A stretch of DNA of 64,000 nucleotides from Hsuehochloa calcarea (taxonomy: Eukaryota; Streptophyta; Magnoliopsida; Poales; Poaceae): assembly GCA_036346395.1 (NCBI GenBank), contig CM070594.1:19625385-19689384 (forward strand), in the 5' to 3' direction. Below are positions 11,017 through 21,934 of the stretch, piece after piece; positions within the stretch are counted from its first letter, which is position 1; each line of letters opens with the position of its first letter. Under the pieces are notes generated by a model, which saw nothing but the letters and a program-made list of their open reading frames with translations, was not told where the DNA came from and searched no databases. The position numbers and the translations under genes were made by a program.

Positions 11017-12295
11017 GATAGATAGATAGATTAATCAAAATGTGATGCAATATACATTGTTTGAGATAGTTTCACGTACGTGTCCACGAGTTGACGTTCC
11101 AAAATTTGAAACCTTTCCCTTGGTGAAACGGCTGGCATGCATGCACTACCCTAACTGAAAATACGTCCAAGGATCTCTCCGTCCTATAACCCTGATACGA
11201 ATAATCATTCTGGTACATCAGTCATCGGTCATGAGAGAGAGAGAGAGAGAGGGGGAATCTCGAAAAGGCATGCAAAGTTTACCTGATGGTCTTGCTGTTA
11301 GGCAGGCGCCGTGGAGGTTGGTTCATGCCTTTCTTCAGCTCATCTCGTCATCTTGCAGCTAGCTACTGATGTATTTCATTTTAACAAGTTCATTTGGAAT
11401 GGTACAACTTTAATGTGTTTCAGACATTTTTGATTGGATGCAAGTTTGGGATATGGAGAGAAACAATTGTTTGGAACTGAATTTGTCACACCCTCGTTGT
11501 CCTAAACAGTTGTAATATGCATTAGGTTGGCGTATAGCTAGCCTAAACAGGATGGCATATCCGTATTGTTTCCCTGAAGTTTTGTAAGGTTTATCTCCAA
11601 AACATACGAGAACAACAAGATTATGATTTGGTTACTTTTTAATGAGCAGACATTAATGATTATTTTTAGTGTATCATAAGATTGATTAATCTAAGAATGC
11701 TATCCTAGCACGGTTGGTATTAGAGTCAATGTTCTTCTCTCCATAAAAAGACCGAATGTTCTCATGGCTTTCCAAACCTGAAAGCTGGTCAATTAGAAAA
11801 TGGATAATTGTGGGACACCTGGATTTAAACTGGTATCATGTATTCACGCGATTGTCCAGGATTTCAGTCTCTCACAGAATGATAAACAATACCTGCTTAC
11901 GATAACACAACTCTTACACAAAATATGGCATTCATATTAGTTATAGAGTTTTACGGACATCTAGGCCAAACTCAGCTATATTACAAGCAGAAGATCCAAA
12001 AGACAACACACCCACATGCTAAGATTGAGTGTAGGCCTAACCTAAAACGTATGACCTTCACCTCTATTGTTCTCATTTCCTTCAGGTGTGATGAGGACAT
12101 CCCTTCTACTGATACAACCATCCCTACTGCATCTGATATGCAATGACCAATTACTAGAGCATGTGCTCGCTAACTAATATCAGGTGACTTTGTTTCTCGA
12201 AGTGCATCCATATTCTATGAACTCTATGATGCTGCCTAAAGCACGTGATATTATTTTACTTAGGAATCAAGGATCGGAGGCAAGCTAAATGGAGA
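11017..12295. other. Intergenic, nothing recognised
   Basis: AT-rich sequence with a short (GA)n tract near 11233-11252. No gene, terminal repeat or conserved motif could be supported. Confidence 0.5.
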
Positions 12296-12939
12296 TGATG
12301 ACAGCACCAAGCATGGAGATGATCATACGAGGAATGAATATTTATATACTGAGGCTTAGCAGAATCCAACATGAAGACTATATATCAAGTTATTTAGGCC
12401 AGCACTTAGCAATATTTGAGTAAAGAACTTGGTGCTACGCCACTTATGCTAATGGGCCATGGGCCTTGTAATTCAGGCTGGACACCTAGAGTTTGGCACT
12501 ATTTATATGGTACTATTTACACATGAACAGTGCCCGCGGCCGCCGCTCCTCTCTTCCTCTTTTACAAAGTGGCGCCACCTTTAGCGTTTGGCGGGTTTTG
12601 TTTATTGAAGTTTAGTTTCGCTACTTTATACTTTGTCCTCTTGTTCGGCGAGATCAACAGCACATTGTTATTCGAAACCCCACTTATCAATACAATTTCA
12701 ATTCCTATTCGCAATTTCAGATTGCCTATTTATCTTGTTCTTGCATGCTTCTTCGGTGTATGCAGGAATTGATCTTCGTGATCAGGTCATCCGGATATTT
12801 ATGCACGGTTGATAACGAACGATTGCGTGGTTTCAAGCCTTGCGAGTTCGTAGCCAGGATTGTGAGAGTTTAGCGACTACTACCGAACTTACCTTCTCAC
12901 CGAAAGATCGGGCCAGAATAGGACCTTCGTGGTTCATCA
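12296..12939 (+). mobile_element. LTR of a degenerate LTR retrotransposon
   Basis: Starts TGATGACAGCACC and ends GGTTCATCA, giving the imperfect terminal inverted repeat TGATGA/TCATCA. It is immediately followed by a primer binding site (12942). Length is about 644 bp. The exact left boundary could shift by three bases because GATGATG is repetitive. I see no second copy downstream, so the element is truncated. Confidence 0.7.
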
Positions 12940-12941
12940 AG

Positions 12942-12953
12942 TGGTATCAGAGC
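12942..12953 (+). other. Primer binding site (initiator Met tRNA type)
   Basis: TGGTATCAGAGC, complementary to the 3' end of plant initiator methionine tRNA and the standard PBS of many LTR retrotransposons. It lies two bases after the LTR end. Confidence 0.85.
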
Positions 12954-15845
12954 TACAATTGATCAGTGAGAGTTTTCAGTTTTCTAGTAGTAGATTCATA
13001 TTTCATAACTAGAGTCTAGAAAATTGCCAAAAAAAATATTGCATCTATCATCCATACTGAGCCCTTTGAGCCATTGCAATTTGTTTCTATTAGTTCGCGT
13101 TGTTGAATTTTCGTTGCATCGTCGAGTCATTGTCTGGTTTCTGTCTAGATTAGTCTAGTTTGGAGTCTCTTGCAAGTCGTATAGTTCTACCGCAGCACTC
13201 ATCACCCCCTGTAGCGCCGCTGCCTTCGCTGTCGCGGCACCCATCACCCCTACCCCGCCGTTACCTACCGACCTTTGCTGCTGCCACCAAAACGCCTGCC
13301 GCGGCAATCAATCGACCACCACAGCGCCTGTCGCCATTGCTAATCACTACCACGGCACCAACGCGCTCTACCACCGTTCGGCCATCTTGTTGTTGCAACC
13401 ACCGGCCACCTTACCACTGCGAGCTAAAAGATGTTGTTTCGTGTTCCCATAATGAAACCTAAGATTTATCTGACTTCGGCAATGCGATAAAAAAATCATA
13501 GTTTAGAGAGAGAGAGAGAGTTAAGATTTATATTTTAATTACTTTTATACCCCTACCTTTTACAAAACGTTTGTGACCCATATACCTCTCTAGGCCCGAA
13601 AGAGGATTTCAAAGAGATTTGAGTCAGGTGCGGATTTGCAAAAAGAGCAAAAAAAAGAAGAAAAAAAGAAATTCAGCGCTGGCTCCTTTGTTCATTTTTT
13701 TCCTTGTTTAGATTGGCATAGTTAATACATTGCTCGCTTGCTTTGATAGTTCTTATGCTAGCCTTCCCGTTATTGCTCCTATTCGTTCTTGCGAGTTGCA
13801 CTAACTAGGCTTGGTTTAGACTAGGACCAGCACTTGTGACTAGTACTTTGAACTACTTTTTCAACTTCGCATACTGATTTGAACAATTGCAACTCCTTTG
13901 CTACATACTAACCTTCCGAGCTCCACTTCCTACTAACTCAGCAGGTACCGTTTCCTCGCAATCATTGGGCTATTTACAAGTGAGAGTATCACAATCCCCT
14001 AATGATTGGATTCATGATACTTCCATTATTTATCCTTAAAGTTTATTCATGCTAGTTGATGGTTTGAATTCTCCGAACCTATTCATGATAATGTTCTATT
14101 TAGAAGAAGTGTTATAATTGCAAATTTAGTGCTTAGATCCTTGCTGAAATTCATGTTAGTCTAATTATTAGAATTGTTTTGTGGTGAAGTTTAACTGTCA
14201 TTAGTTGTTGATTTGATGAGAAAAATTTATAGTGTTGATTGGTGATAGTAGTTTAGGTTGCATCTTAGCTTCCGCATAGCCATGGTGTTACAATTTGGTC
14301 ATGTTGATCGGACAAGTAATTTGGAAGTTATTGTCTTTACAATGCTGATGTCCAGAATCTCTATCATGTTATAGCAGTTGTAGTAATTGACATATTAAAA
14401 ATAGATAACGACCGAATCAGGGATGTTGACCAACATGACTTTTGTTGGTAATTATTTTAGCTTTCTAGAATGTAAAAGAATACAATTTTTGGATCAACCG
14501 AAATAAAGTTATAGTTGTTTCAATCCTACTGTCTAGAATGTATGTCAGATTCTGACAGTATCGGTAATATTTTTCTTAAAATTAGATAAATATCAAATTA
14601 GAAGATCTAGCCAACTGAACTATTGTAGACAATTTCGTAAGCTTCCCAGAAAGACCAAGAATGCATTTTTTTGAAAAGCAGAATGGGAGTTATGGATTTT
14701 AGAATGTTGTTGTCTAGTATCAAGTTAATTAGATTTTAGAATGTTTTTGTCTAGTATCGAGTTACTGCTGGTTCGTCATTTTGGTTGAGTACATCAATAT
14801 TAAATATTTGATTTTGGAGTGTGGATAAGAGTGTTGTGAGTAAGCGTTGTTATTTTTTGTCAAAGCTTATTTTGAGTAAAATATTTATTGTAGGTGGAGT
14901 GACCTTGGATTTAGTTTCGCCTTTACTACATTCCAATTTATCGCAAGGCGAAAGCCAAGTACAATTTAGAGTCATATTGGATGCTTGATTGTACAAATTG
15001 GTTAAATGAATATGATACGGTTAATATTATAAAGTGTTAGTATTTTCCCTTGTTTACATACTTCCGTTAATTGTTGATATCAATTGGAAAGTATAGAAGT
15101 ATTCATTTCATTTCACTATATTCATTTCAAGCATTCATGTTTAACCCACGGGAGTGGATATTGAGATCCCCATATTTTCAATATGGGCAACTAGATCCCC
15201 GTATGAAAGATTCTTTGTATGGGCAATGAATCCCTACATTTTGAGAATGCAGGCATGAGTGAACACCGATGGGTGTTACACTCGGCTATACCGGTATATA
15301 CAGAAGAGAAGTGGAGTCATATGCATGCTTTGCATCATGTTTAAAGAATTTACATATGTATTTGATATATTGAGAATGATCTGTCATCGATTCAATGTTT
15401 CACATGTTGTTCATTTGTACTTACTGAGTCTTAGACTCATTCTTGTCAATTATTGTTTTTAGGTGAATGTTGAGGACGACATGCATCAGGAGAGAGTAGT
15501 TCACATGATGAATTCCACCTTATTGCATGTTTCATCACTTTAATAATATTTTTGTTGTTGTTGTTCACTTGGAAACTTTTACATGTAATAATTGGATTTT
15601 TGGAACTTCCATCAGTTATCTTCAAAGTTTATTCATGCTAGTTGTTGATTTTATCTATTTGAACTTTTTCATCATGCTGTAGATCTTGAATGAATTGTTA
15701 TAATTGTGATTTTGGCGCTTAGATCCCTGCTGAAATTTATATTAGTTATGTTAGTTGAGGTGGTTCATTCTGAACCTAGCTGTTTTTAGTTGTTGTTTAG
15801 TATTAGTAGATGTCAGTTGCATTTTGGCTTCCGCATAGCCAGTGT
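12954..15845 (+). mobile_element. Internal remnant of the same retrotransposon, non-coding, with internal duplication
   Basis: Follows the PBS with no recognisable gag or pol. The stretch 13640-13960 has the A-rich then T-rich character of a long gypsy leader. A block of about 270 bp at 14010-14300 recurs in diverged form at 15600-15845; both contain AAAGTTTATTCATGCTAGTTG, a segment TTAGATCC(T/C)TGCTGAAATT, and end near GCTTCCGCATAGCCA. Such structure suggests a non-autonomous or badly eroded element. The short proline/threonine-rich frame at 13160-13462 has no family match that I recognise. Confidence 0.55.
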
Positions 15846-16472
15846 TTTACACCAATCAGGCTCGAGTCTGACTCGGTAAACACGGTTGGACTTGATCAAA
15901 TGGAAGCATCTCAGGTCGAACTCGGTGGGTTGGGTTGGCTCTACCAAGTGTGCACAGAAGCGAACACGAGGCACAATGGCTCACCTATCTCGATACAGAG
16001 CAGAGCAGGGCAGGCTAGGGCGCAGTTGGCGGCGACACTCTGGAGGTGGAACGACGATGTGGACGTGGGCATTGTGTGTTCCCAGGTGAGTAAGATCCGT
16101 TTGGGGTGAAGGGAGACGGTGGGGACCACAGGTGGAACAAGCGGGAGAGGGTGGCGGGGACGGCCAAGAAAACCTGGCTGGTGGTGAACTCCGATGGTAC
16201 TCTGTCCTAGATAGAGGACGCATAAGCACAGCATGGATACATGCAGTCCTTAAGTGGTGGCGTCCTTGCCTATGCGCATCGAGGAGGGTTGGCAATAGCA
16301 ACGACCATAGCGGCGTTGTGGAGCTTGTTGTTGGTGTCTCACGGAGGATAGGCGAGGCCTAGGAGGTAGAGAATGGCTTCGGCACAGCAAGAAGGAGGGC
16401 ATGACGTGGAAGGCGAGGTGAGGGAAGGCTTGGAGCACTGCACCAGCAGGCATGGCGACGAGGTGGGTGGTG
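15846..16472. other. Unassigned sequence interrupted by nested insertions
   Basis: GC-richer DNA that appears to continue, after removal of the insertions, at 18110-18720 and again at 25491 onward. Several short overlapping frames exist on both strands (for example 15981-16301 minus) but none shows a known domain. Confidence 0.4.
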
Positions 16473-16477
16473 CGACG

Positions 16478-18104
16478 TGAATGGTAAGGAGCAAGGCTAC
16501 GATATCACAAAAAAAATTTACCGCGCAACCAAGAAACCACCACTAGAAATAGATCACGAGATTACCGCTTGTGCCGACTCGTAGCAGAAGTAGAGTCGTT
16601 GTAGCGAGTTGATGCAGTCGTAGTCGTACTCACGACGTGTCTCCTCCTTCGAGTGGTCGTACTCGTCGCGCGTCTGCTCCTCTTAGTGGTCGTACTCACC
16701 ACGCGACTTCTCCTCCGACTTCGGTGAACGTCACAAGTTGCGGATCGTCCCAGTGGTGATGCTTCGCAACAACACCTCGGAGGTAGCCACAAGTACGAGG
16801 CAGAATCACCACTCGCTGGAGTGCTAGCACGGTAGCGTGGTTGAGAAGGCGTGGCTATTAGGGTTTCGGGAGTTCTTCCAAAGATTATCCTCTCGTCCCC
16901 TCACCCCATGCCACCCCCCCTCTTTATATAGGCATCCATGATGGGTCTCGACCTGGAGGCCCATTAGGAACTCTTGGCCTCTACGAATTCAGATCACCAT
17001 CCAAAACAGATCCTTGCCCTTTAAGGGTGAGACCCCACAGGTTCATGTGTAATCGGTTATGACTCGGAAACTCTTTTCCGATCACTAGTCGTTAGCGGTA
17101 CCTAGCAGCACATAACGATTCCCAAAAACACATAGAATAAATCAATCGACGAACCTTGATGTAATATGATCTATGATCAGGTCCTCATCACTTACGACCA
17201 GTTCGTGTCTCTATACGACCAGGTTGTATTTGGTCACGACCCGTTCGTAACTCCTTACGAAAAGGTTCTTACCATTCTATGATTACGTTCGACCAATCTA
17301 CAACCAGCTCGTATCCCCATACGACTAGTCCGTAACTGATCGAACTAAGCAACCTACTCATGCATTCTCCCTTTGCCTCACGATGCCTGGTTGAACTCCA
17401 GGTGAGATTGTGTCAACCATGGACTGTTCAATACTTTCTCGATCGAGTGTCGGATAACATTATGTGGTCGACACTTCGACCACTAGTGGCATGGCCATGC
17501 ACTTTCTTTATCCGATCACCACGAGGGGCCCAGAGACATCTCTCCTGTTATGTTATGAGGGGCAAATCCCATCTCGACCAGTCGCATCCCTGCGCATGTT
17601 TCATAGCATACCCGAAAGCTACCTTTATAACTACCCAGTTACGAGTAGCATTTGGCAACCCCTAAGAGTGCTATTACACATGTAGGGAACCATGCTGATC
17701 TCAGGTCTAAGGATTATACATCATCTTTACTTGAGACCAACTAATGACACAAAGATTCATAACAATCTCAATAGTGTCTCAATGACGGGTCTATCCAACC
17801 CCATGTTCTCTAACATGTGCTCACATTATTGATTCGATATCCCTATATCCATGACCGGTGAAATCAGGTCATCAATCAATACATGTGCTAGTCATAGAGT
17901 CACTAGTGTTCCGACCAGTGACATCCGACCAGGGATACATTTAGAATGACATCATATAAGTTAAAGAGTTCCACCAACAAGTCACATACTTATTGATCTA
18001 TAACAAATGATTCATTCCAGGAACATGATAACATATTATCAAAAAACATGAACAAAATGAAATATCATCATCTCTATGATTGCCTCTAGGGCATAATTCC
18101 AACA
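16478..18104 (-). mobile_element. Solo LTR of a BARE/Angela-like Ty1/copia element
   Basis: On the minus strand it begins at 18104 with TGTTGGAATTATGCC followed by CTAGAGGCAAT, the well-known start of the BARE-1/Angela LTR of grasses, and near its end has the GCGCGGTAAATTTTTTTT phrase typical of that LTR's 3' part. It ends in CA at 16478. Length 1627 bp. A perfect 5-bp target duplication CGACG flanks it (16473-16477 and 18105-18109). No internal domain is present, so it is a solo LTR, presumably left by LTR-LTR recombination. Internally, motifs of the type TACGACCAG..TTCGTA recur at 17190-17330. Confidence 0.88.
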
Positions 18105-18109
18105 CGACG

Positions 18110-18726
18110 AACTAGTAGCATAATTCTGGTGAAATTATCGACAAAGGTGAGGCCCAGCTGAGTCGTAGGGGAGTAGGGAGGATAAGGGTAAACTCGATTT
18201 CGGGAGAGGGGCAACCTATGTTGTCATCGTGATCTTGAATAGAATGTGAGATGCTCATATTGGATCACATCCTAGGATCGAATGGTATAATCTAAGATAC
18301 TATTTGATTTGACAAAATATATATATCTTTCAAATATGCCATGTATTTCAATAATGATATTCTTCTGGACTTGTAGTTTAAAGAACTTCATTTAGTAAAA
18401 TATATTCCAAATGGAAAATATGTTGTTTTTATACAAATAATAATATATATGAATGTATCCAAGGCGAAATTTTACAATTGGAAGGACATATACTAGTAAG
18501 TATTTATATTTAATTACTAGGGTTGGTAGAATAGTATATAAATCTTGATAATGATCCTACAAATTTTTTTGGTAGAATTGTAAGAGTATTAAGATTCTAC
18601 CAAATTAAGATCCTACGTAGGATCGAATCGGCTTGGTAAATTAAAATCTTCAGATTCGAAGGCTCAAATCGAGATTTGACAACCATGGGGCAACACAGAC
18701 GACGAATTTTACTGAATTTAGGTGGT
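18110..18726. other. Unassigned sequence between nested elements
   Basis: Right-hand continuation of the DNA interrupted at 16477. No gene seen; AT-rich in its second half. Confidence 0.4.
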
Positions 18727-18731
18727 GTGTA

Positions 18732-21055
18732 TGTAACACCCCAGCCCAACACTGAGCATGGAATGCCACTAAACTACCCTTAACAACTAATATACATCAA
18801 CACACTATGAAATTTCAGCAAGCAAAATAATAATAAAACCCATCCACAGGTTACAATATAACATGAATAAAGATTGGTCAAGTACGAATAAATAAGCGAG
18901 GGAAATATAGCAATGTAAACAGTCTAAAACAACACCAAACCAATAAATCCAGAACCTTGGAACAAATAAACTAGTCCAAAACATTGATCTAAGCTTATTC
19001 AATTTCTAACATGACGTAAAAGTAGTCCAGCAATAATGAATCAAATGGTTCTCATTGCGAAATAATCGTGTCTGGAGTATTCAACTATCCCATGTGCACT
19101 ATTCGTCTCAATCGTGGCGCCCTCAATGATCACCTAAAAACAACAAAAGAACAAGAGTGAGTCAACGACTCAGCAAATGCATCAATATACAACGAACAAT
19201 GATAAATCAACAGTATGCAATAACTTCATTATCATCACATGTACTTCTATTAATATTCTCATGCTATTCTCTTCTCTTTCTTTCACACCCATTCATCTCA
19301 TATCAACGCAACTCTACTGTACATGTCCACATGCACTTCTTTCACGTATACCGATATAGCGTGAGTGAACGCTCGCGACAACGTTCACTCTCAAGCCCAA
19401 TCCTCCTCAAGGATCGAGGACCTCCACTCCCGTGGAGTTGTGATCAATTATGATCACCTGCTCATATGCAAAGATGTTTATGAATGCAAAAATGTATAAT
19501 TTCATCACATTCATCAAATCCAATTTTTCTCATATTCGTCAACCAGATATAGTCATACCATTATATTGCTTGCAATTAAATAATAATAAAAGCACAACAA
19601 TAATGGTAATGAACGATAAGGAAATACAATGATCAATCATTGATCGCTGTCTACCATGCACTTGCCTTTACTAGTTGCGACGCACGGTTTGGCTCAAAGA
19701 TGGCAACAAGCACGACACATCTCCTATATTAAATACTCAAATTTCAATACATGCCATAGCATCATAAGAACAATAATCAATCAACATCGCTCCGACACGT
19801 CCCCAAATCTACCACGCTTCCCACATACCAAACAGTCACCCCTTACTGTCCTGGTACTAAAAAGAGCATAACTTTTGACTCAAAAGTCCGATCTTGGCAA
19901 ACCACCTAGTTCTGGAATCTACACAAAATTCTCTATATTTTCTTAGATTACCATGACTTCTAATTAATAATCTAACCCTCTGTTTTTATCCCAGAAGACC
20001 GATCTGTCATCTTCGAGACAGCGAGTCTTACTAAATTCATAACTTTTGTTTTACCCAACCAAAATTCGAGTTCTTGGATTCTCTAGAACCCTTAGACAAT
20101 TATCTACATCTTTCATGTAGATCAAAAACTCCAATTAGTACATTTACTATTTTAAATATGCACTCTACCAAGATGATACCAAAAGACAATCACTCTCTAG
20201 GCAACATCCTTACAAAATTCGTAACTCGAAATATACTCGTCTGCTCGACATGATAAAATATTCTATGGAAAGCTACTGAAATTGTCTACAAACATTTCAA
20301 AAATTAGCCATTAAGGTACCCGAAATAATAGTACAATAGAACAACAGACTAAATAGATCTATTAATCGGCCCCTCGATTAGAAAATTCTAAAACCTCTCT
20401 AATTAATATCGATTCTAATCTCTAACTAAATCAACAAAACAGAGAGGAAATAAGATTACAGATCGTTACCCACAAGAAGAACACCGAAAGCACTACCTTT
20501 TTCCTCCCTTCTCTCTCCAGATTCTTCTTTGATTTAACCTCCTACTATGCCTCCTTAATTCCCTTGGCCTCACGTATTACATGCAATTAATTAGCACAGC
20601 ACTGCATACATGCAGGCTAGCTAGAAGCGGCATTGGCAGATGAATCCATGTGTGCACGGGCAGCAATCAACACAAGCGGGCAGTCCACACACTAATGTGT
20701 AGCGATGCGGCCGAAATCAAGACAGCCGGACTCAAGACTCACGCTGCAAGGTGTGGTGGCCCTTCACGCACGTAGGCAATCACGCGGCCGGTGGCGGCGC
20801 ACGCGGCGAACGGCACCAGATGAGGCCTCCACGCGCGGGCGAGTAGCGACTCCGCGTCCACACGCTGAGGCGAGATCGGCTTTCCTGGCGGCAGCGCACG
20901 ACAACTAGGTTTTTTCCTGGAATCTAGATTCTTCTTCCCCCCACACGACCATTTTTTACCACGGCCCAAAACAACTTCCCGTTTTCACGTATCCCTTTTC
21001 GTCTAATTACGCATAGTCCCTCTAGGGTTATTTTCTTTTTTTTTGGAATATTACA
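18732..21055 (-). repeat. 3' LTR of the minus-strand gypsy element
   Basis: 2324 bp, TGTAATATTCC at 21055 to TTACA at 18732 on the minus strand. Its first 235 bases (21055-20820) are closely similar to the 5' LTR fragment at 21933-21700. Confidence 0.85.
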
Positions 21056-21070
21056 TTCTACCCCCCTTAA
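21056..21070 (-). other. Polypurine tract of the gypsy element
   Basis: On the minus strand TTAAGGGGGGTAGAA lies directly before the 3' LTR and primes plus-strand synthesis in this family. It is preceded by a GAATTCGGAGTC..GAATTCCG segment typical of gypsy 3' ends. Confidence 0.85.
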
Positions 21071-21130
21071 CGGAATTCGACTCCGAATTCCATTCGCCGT
21101 TCTACTCGAAGAACAACCACACTGCTGAAA

Positions 21131-21690
21131 TTAAACAACAGCAAAATAACATGTACCCGACGTGAACAACTCCGGGTATAGCTCGCGCATGTGAGATTCC
21201 AATTCCCAGGTCGCCTCTCGCTCAGACTGATGTGTCCATAGCGCCTTGACGTATACCAATGTCTTATGCCTCAGCACTCGCTCCGACCTCTCCAGAATAC
21301 GCACCGGACGTGACTCAATTGTGAGGTCTTGCTCAATAGTCAGCGGCTCCAATGAAATCTCATAATTTGGGTCACTCAAAAACTTTCTCAGCATCGAGAC
21401 GTAAAACACATTGTGAACTCCACGCATTGACTCAGGAAGGTTCAAACGATAAGCGAACTTTCCAATTCTCGCAATAATCGGAAACGGTCCAACATACCTC
21501 GAACTAAGCTTCACTTTGGTACCAAACCGGGCAATGCCTTTAGTGGGAGACACTCCCAAGAGCACCTGGTCACCCACTGCAAACTTTAAGTCACGCCTCC
21601 TCACATTTGCATAGCTTTTCTATCTGCCCTGAGCTGCTAGCAGATTCTGCCTCACCACGGCATGCACTCAACGTTCTTCTGAATCCAGTC
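21131..21690 (-). pseudogene. Gypsy pol remnant: integrase C-terminus plus chromodomain-like tail
   Basis: The clean part is 21604-21131 (157 codons): LKFAVGDQVLLGVSP, KLSSRYVGPFPIIARIG and YRLNLP..VHNVFYVSMLRK are the integrase C-terminal block (GPF/Y-type motif). The tail ..LRHKTLVYVKALW and EREATWELESHMRELYPELF is the chromodomain-like end of chromoviruses. Upstream in the same frame the family phrase QNLLAAQGR is followed by an in-frame TAG where CAG is expected (about 21625), so the reading is broken. The rest of pol is deleted. Confidence 0.9.
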
Positions 21691-21699
21691 CAGACCGAA

Positions 21700-21933
21700 C
21701 ACTGCGCCTCCAAGCGCCGAGCGAGCAGCAGCTCCCACGTCCACGTGCTGAGGCGAGATCGGCTTTCCTGGCAGCGGCGCACGACAACTATTTTTTTTGA
21801 ATCTAGATTCTTCTTTTCTCCACCACGACCCTTTTTACCCTGGCCCAAAACAACTTCCTGTTTTCACGTAACCCTTTTCGTCTAACTACGCATAGGCCCT
21901 CAAGGGTTATTTTCTTTTTTCCAGAATATTACA
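21700..21933 (-). repeat. Truncated 5' LTR of the gypsy element
   Basis: Starts TGTAATATTCTGG at 21933 on the minus strand and parallels 21055-20820, including the shared phrase GAGGCGAGATCGGCTTTCCT on the plus strand. It breaks off near 21700, where pol sequence begins directly. The precise junction is uncertain by about 15 bp. Confidence 0.8.
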
Positions 21934-21934
21934 G

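Larger units (their letters stand above)
18732..21933 (-). mobile_element. Internally deleted Ty3/gypsy element (chromovirus type)
   Basis: Minus-strand element with target duplication GTGTA on both sides (18727-18731 and 21934-21938). The order on the minus strand is a 5' LTR fragment (21933 to about 21700), the 3' end of pol (about 21690-21131), a polypurine tract, then a complete 3' LTR (21055-18732). The LTR ends are TGTAATATTCC and GGGTGTTACA, giving the inverted repeat TGTAA/TTACA. Most of the 5' LTR, gag and most of pol are deleted, yet the outer boundaries are clean, so the deletion happened inside the element. Confidence 0.9.

Noticed and set aside
12942..12953. tRNA-like sequence TGGTATCAGAGC
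   Set aside because: It is a retrotransposon primer binding site; no cloverleaf surrounds it.
15941..16362. Frames of up to 106 codons on both strands
   Set aside because: No family resemblance, mutual overlap and moderate GC; not supported as a gene.
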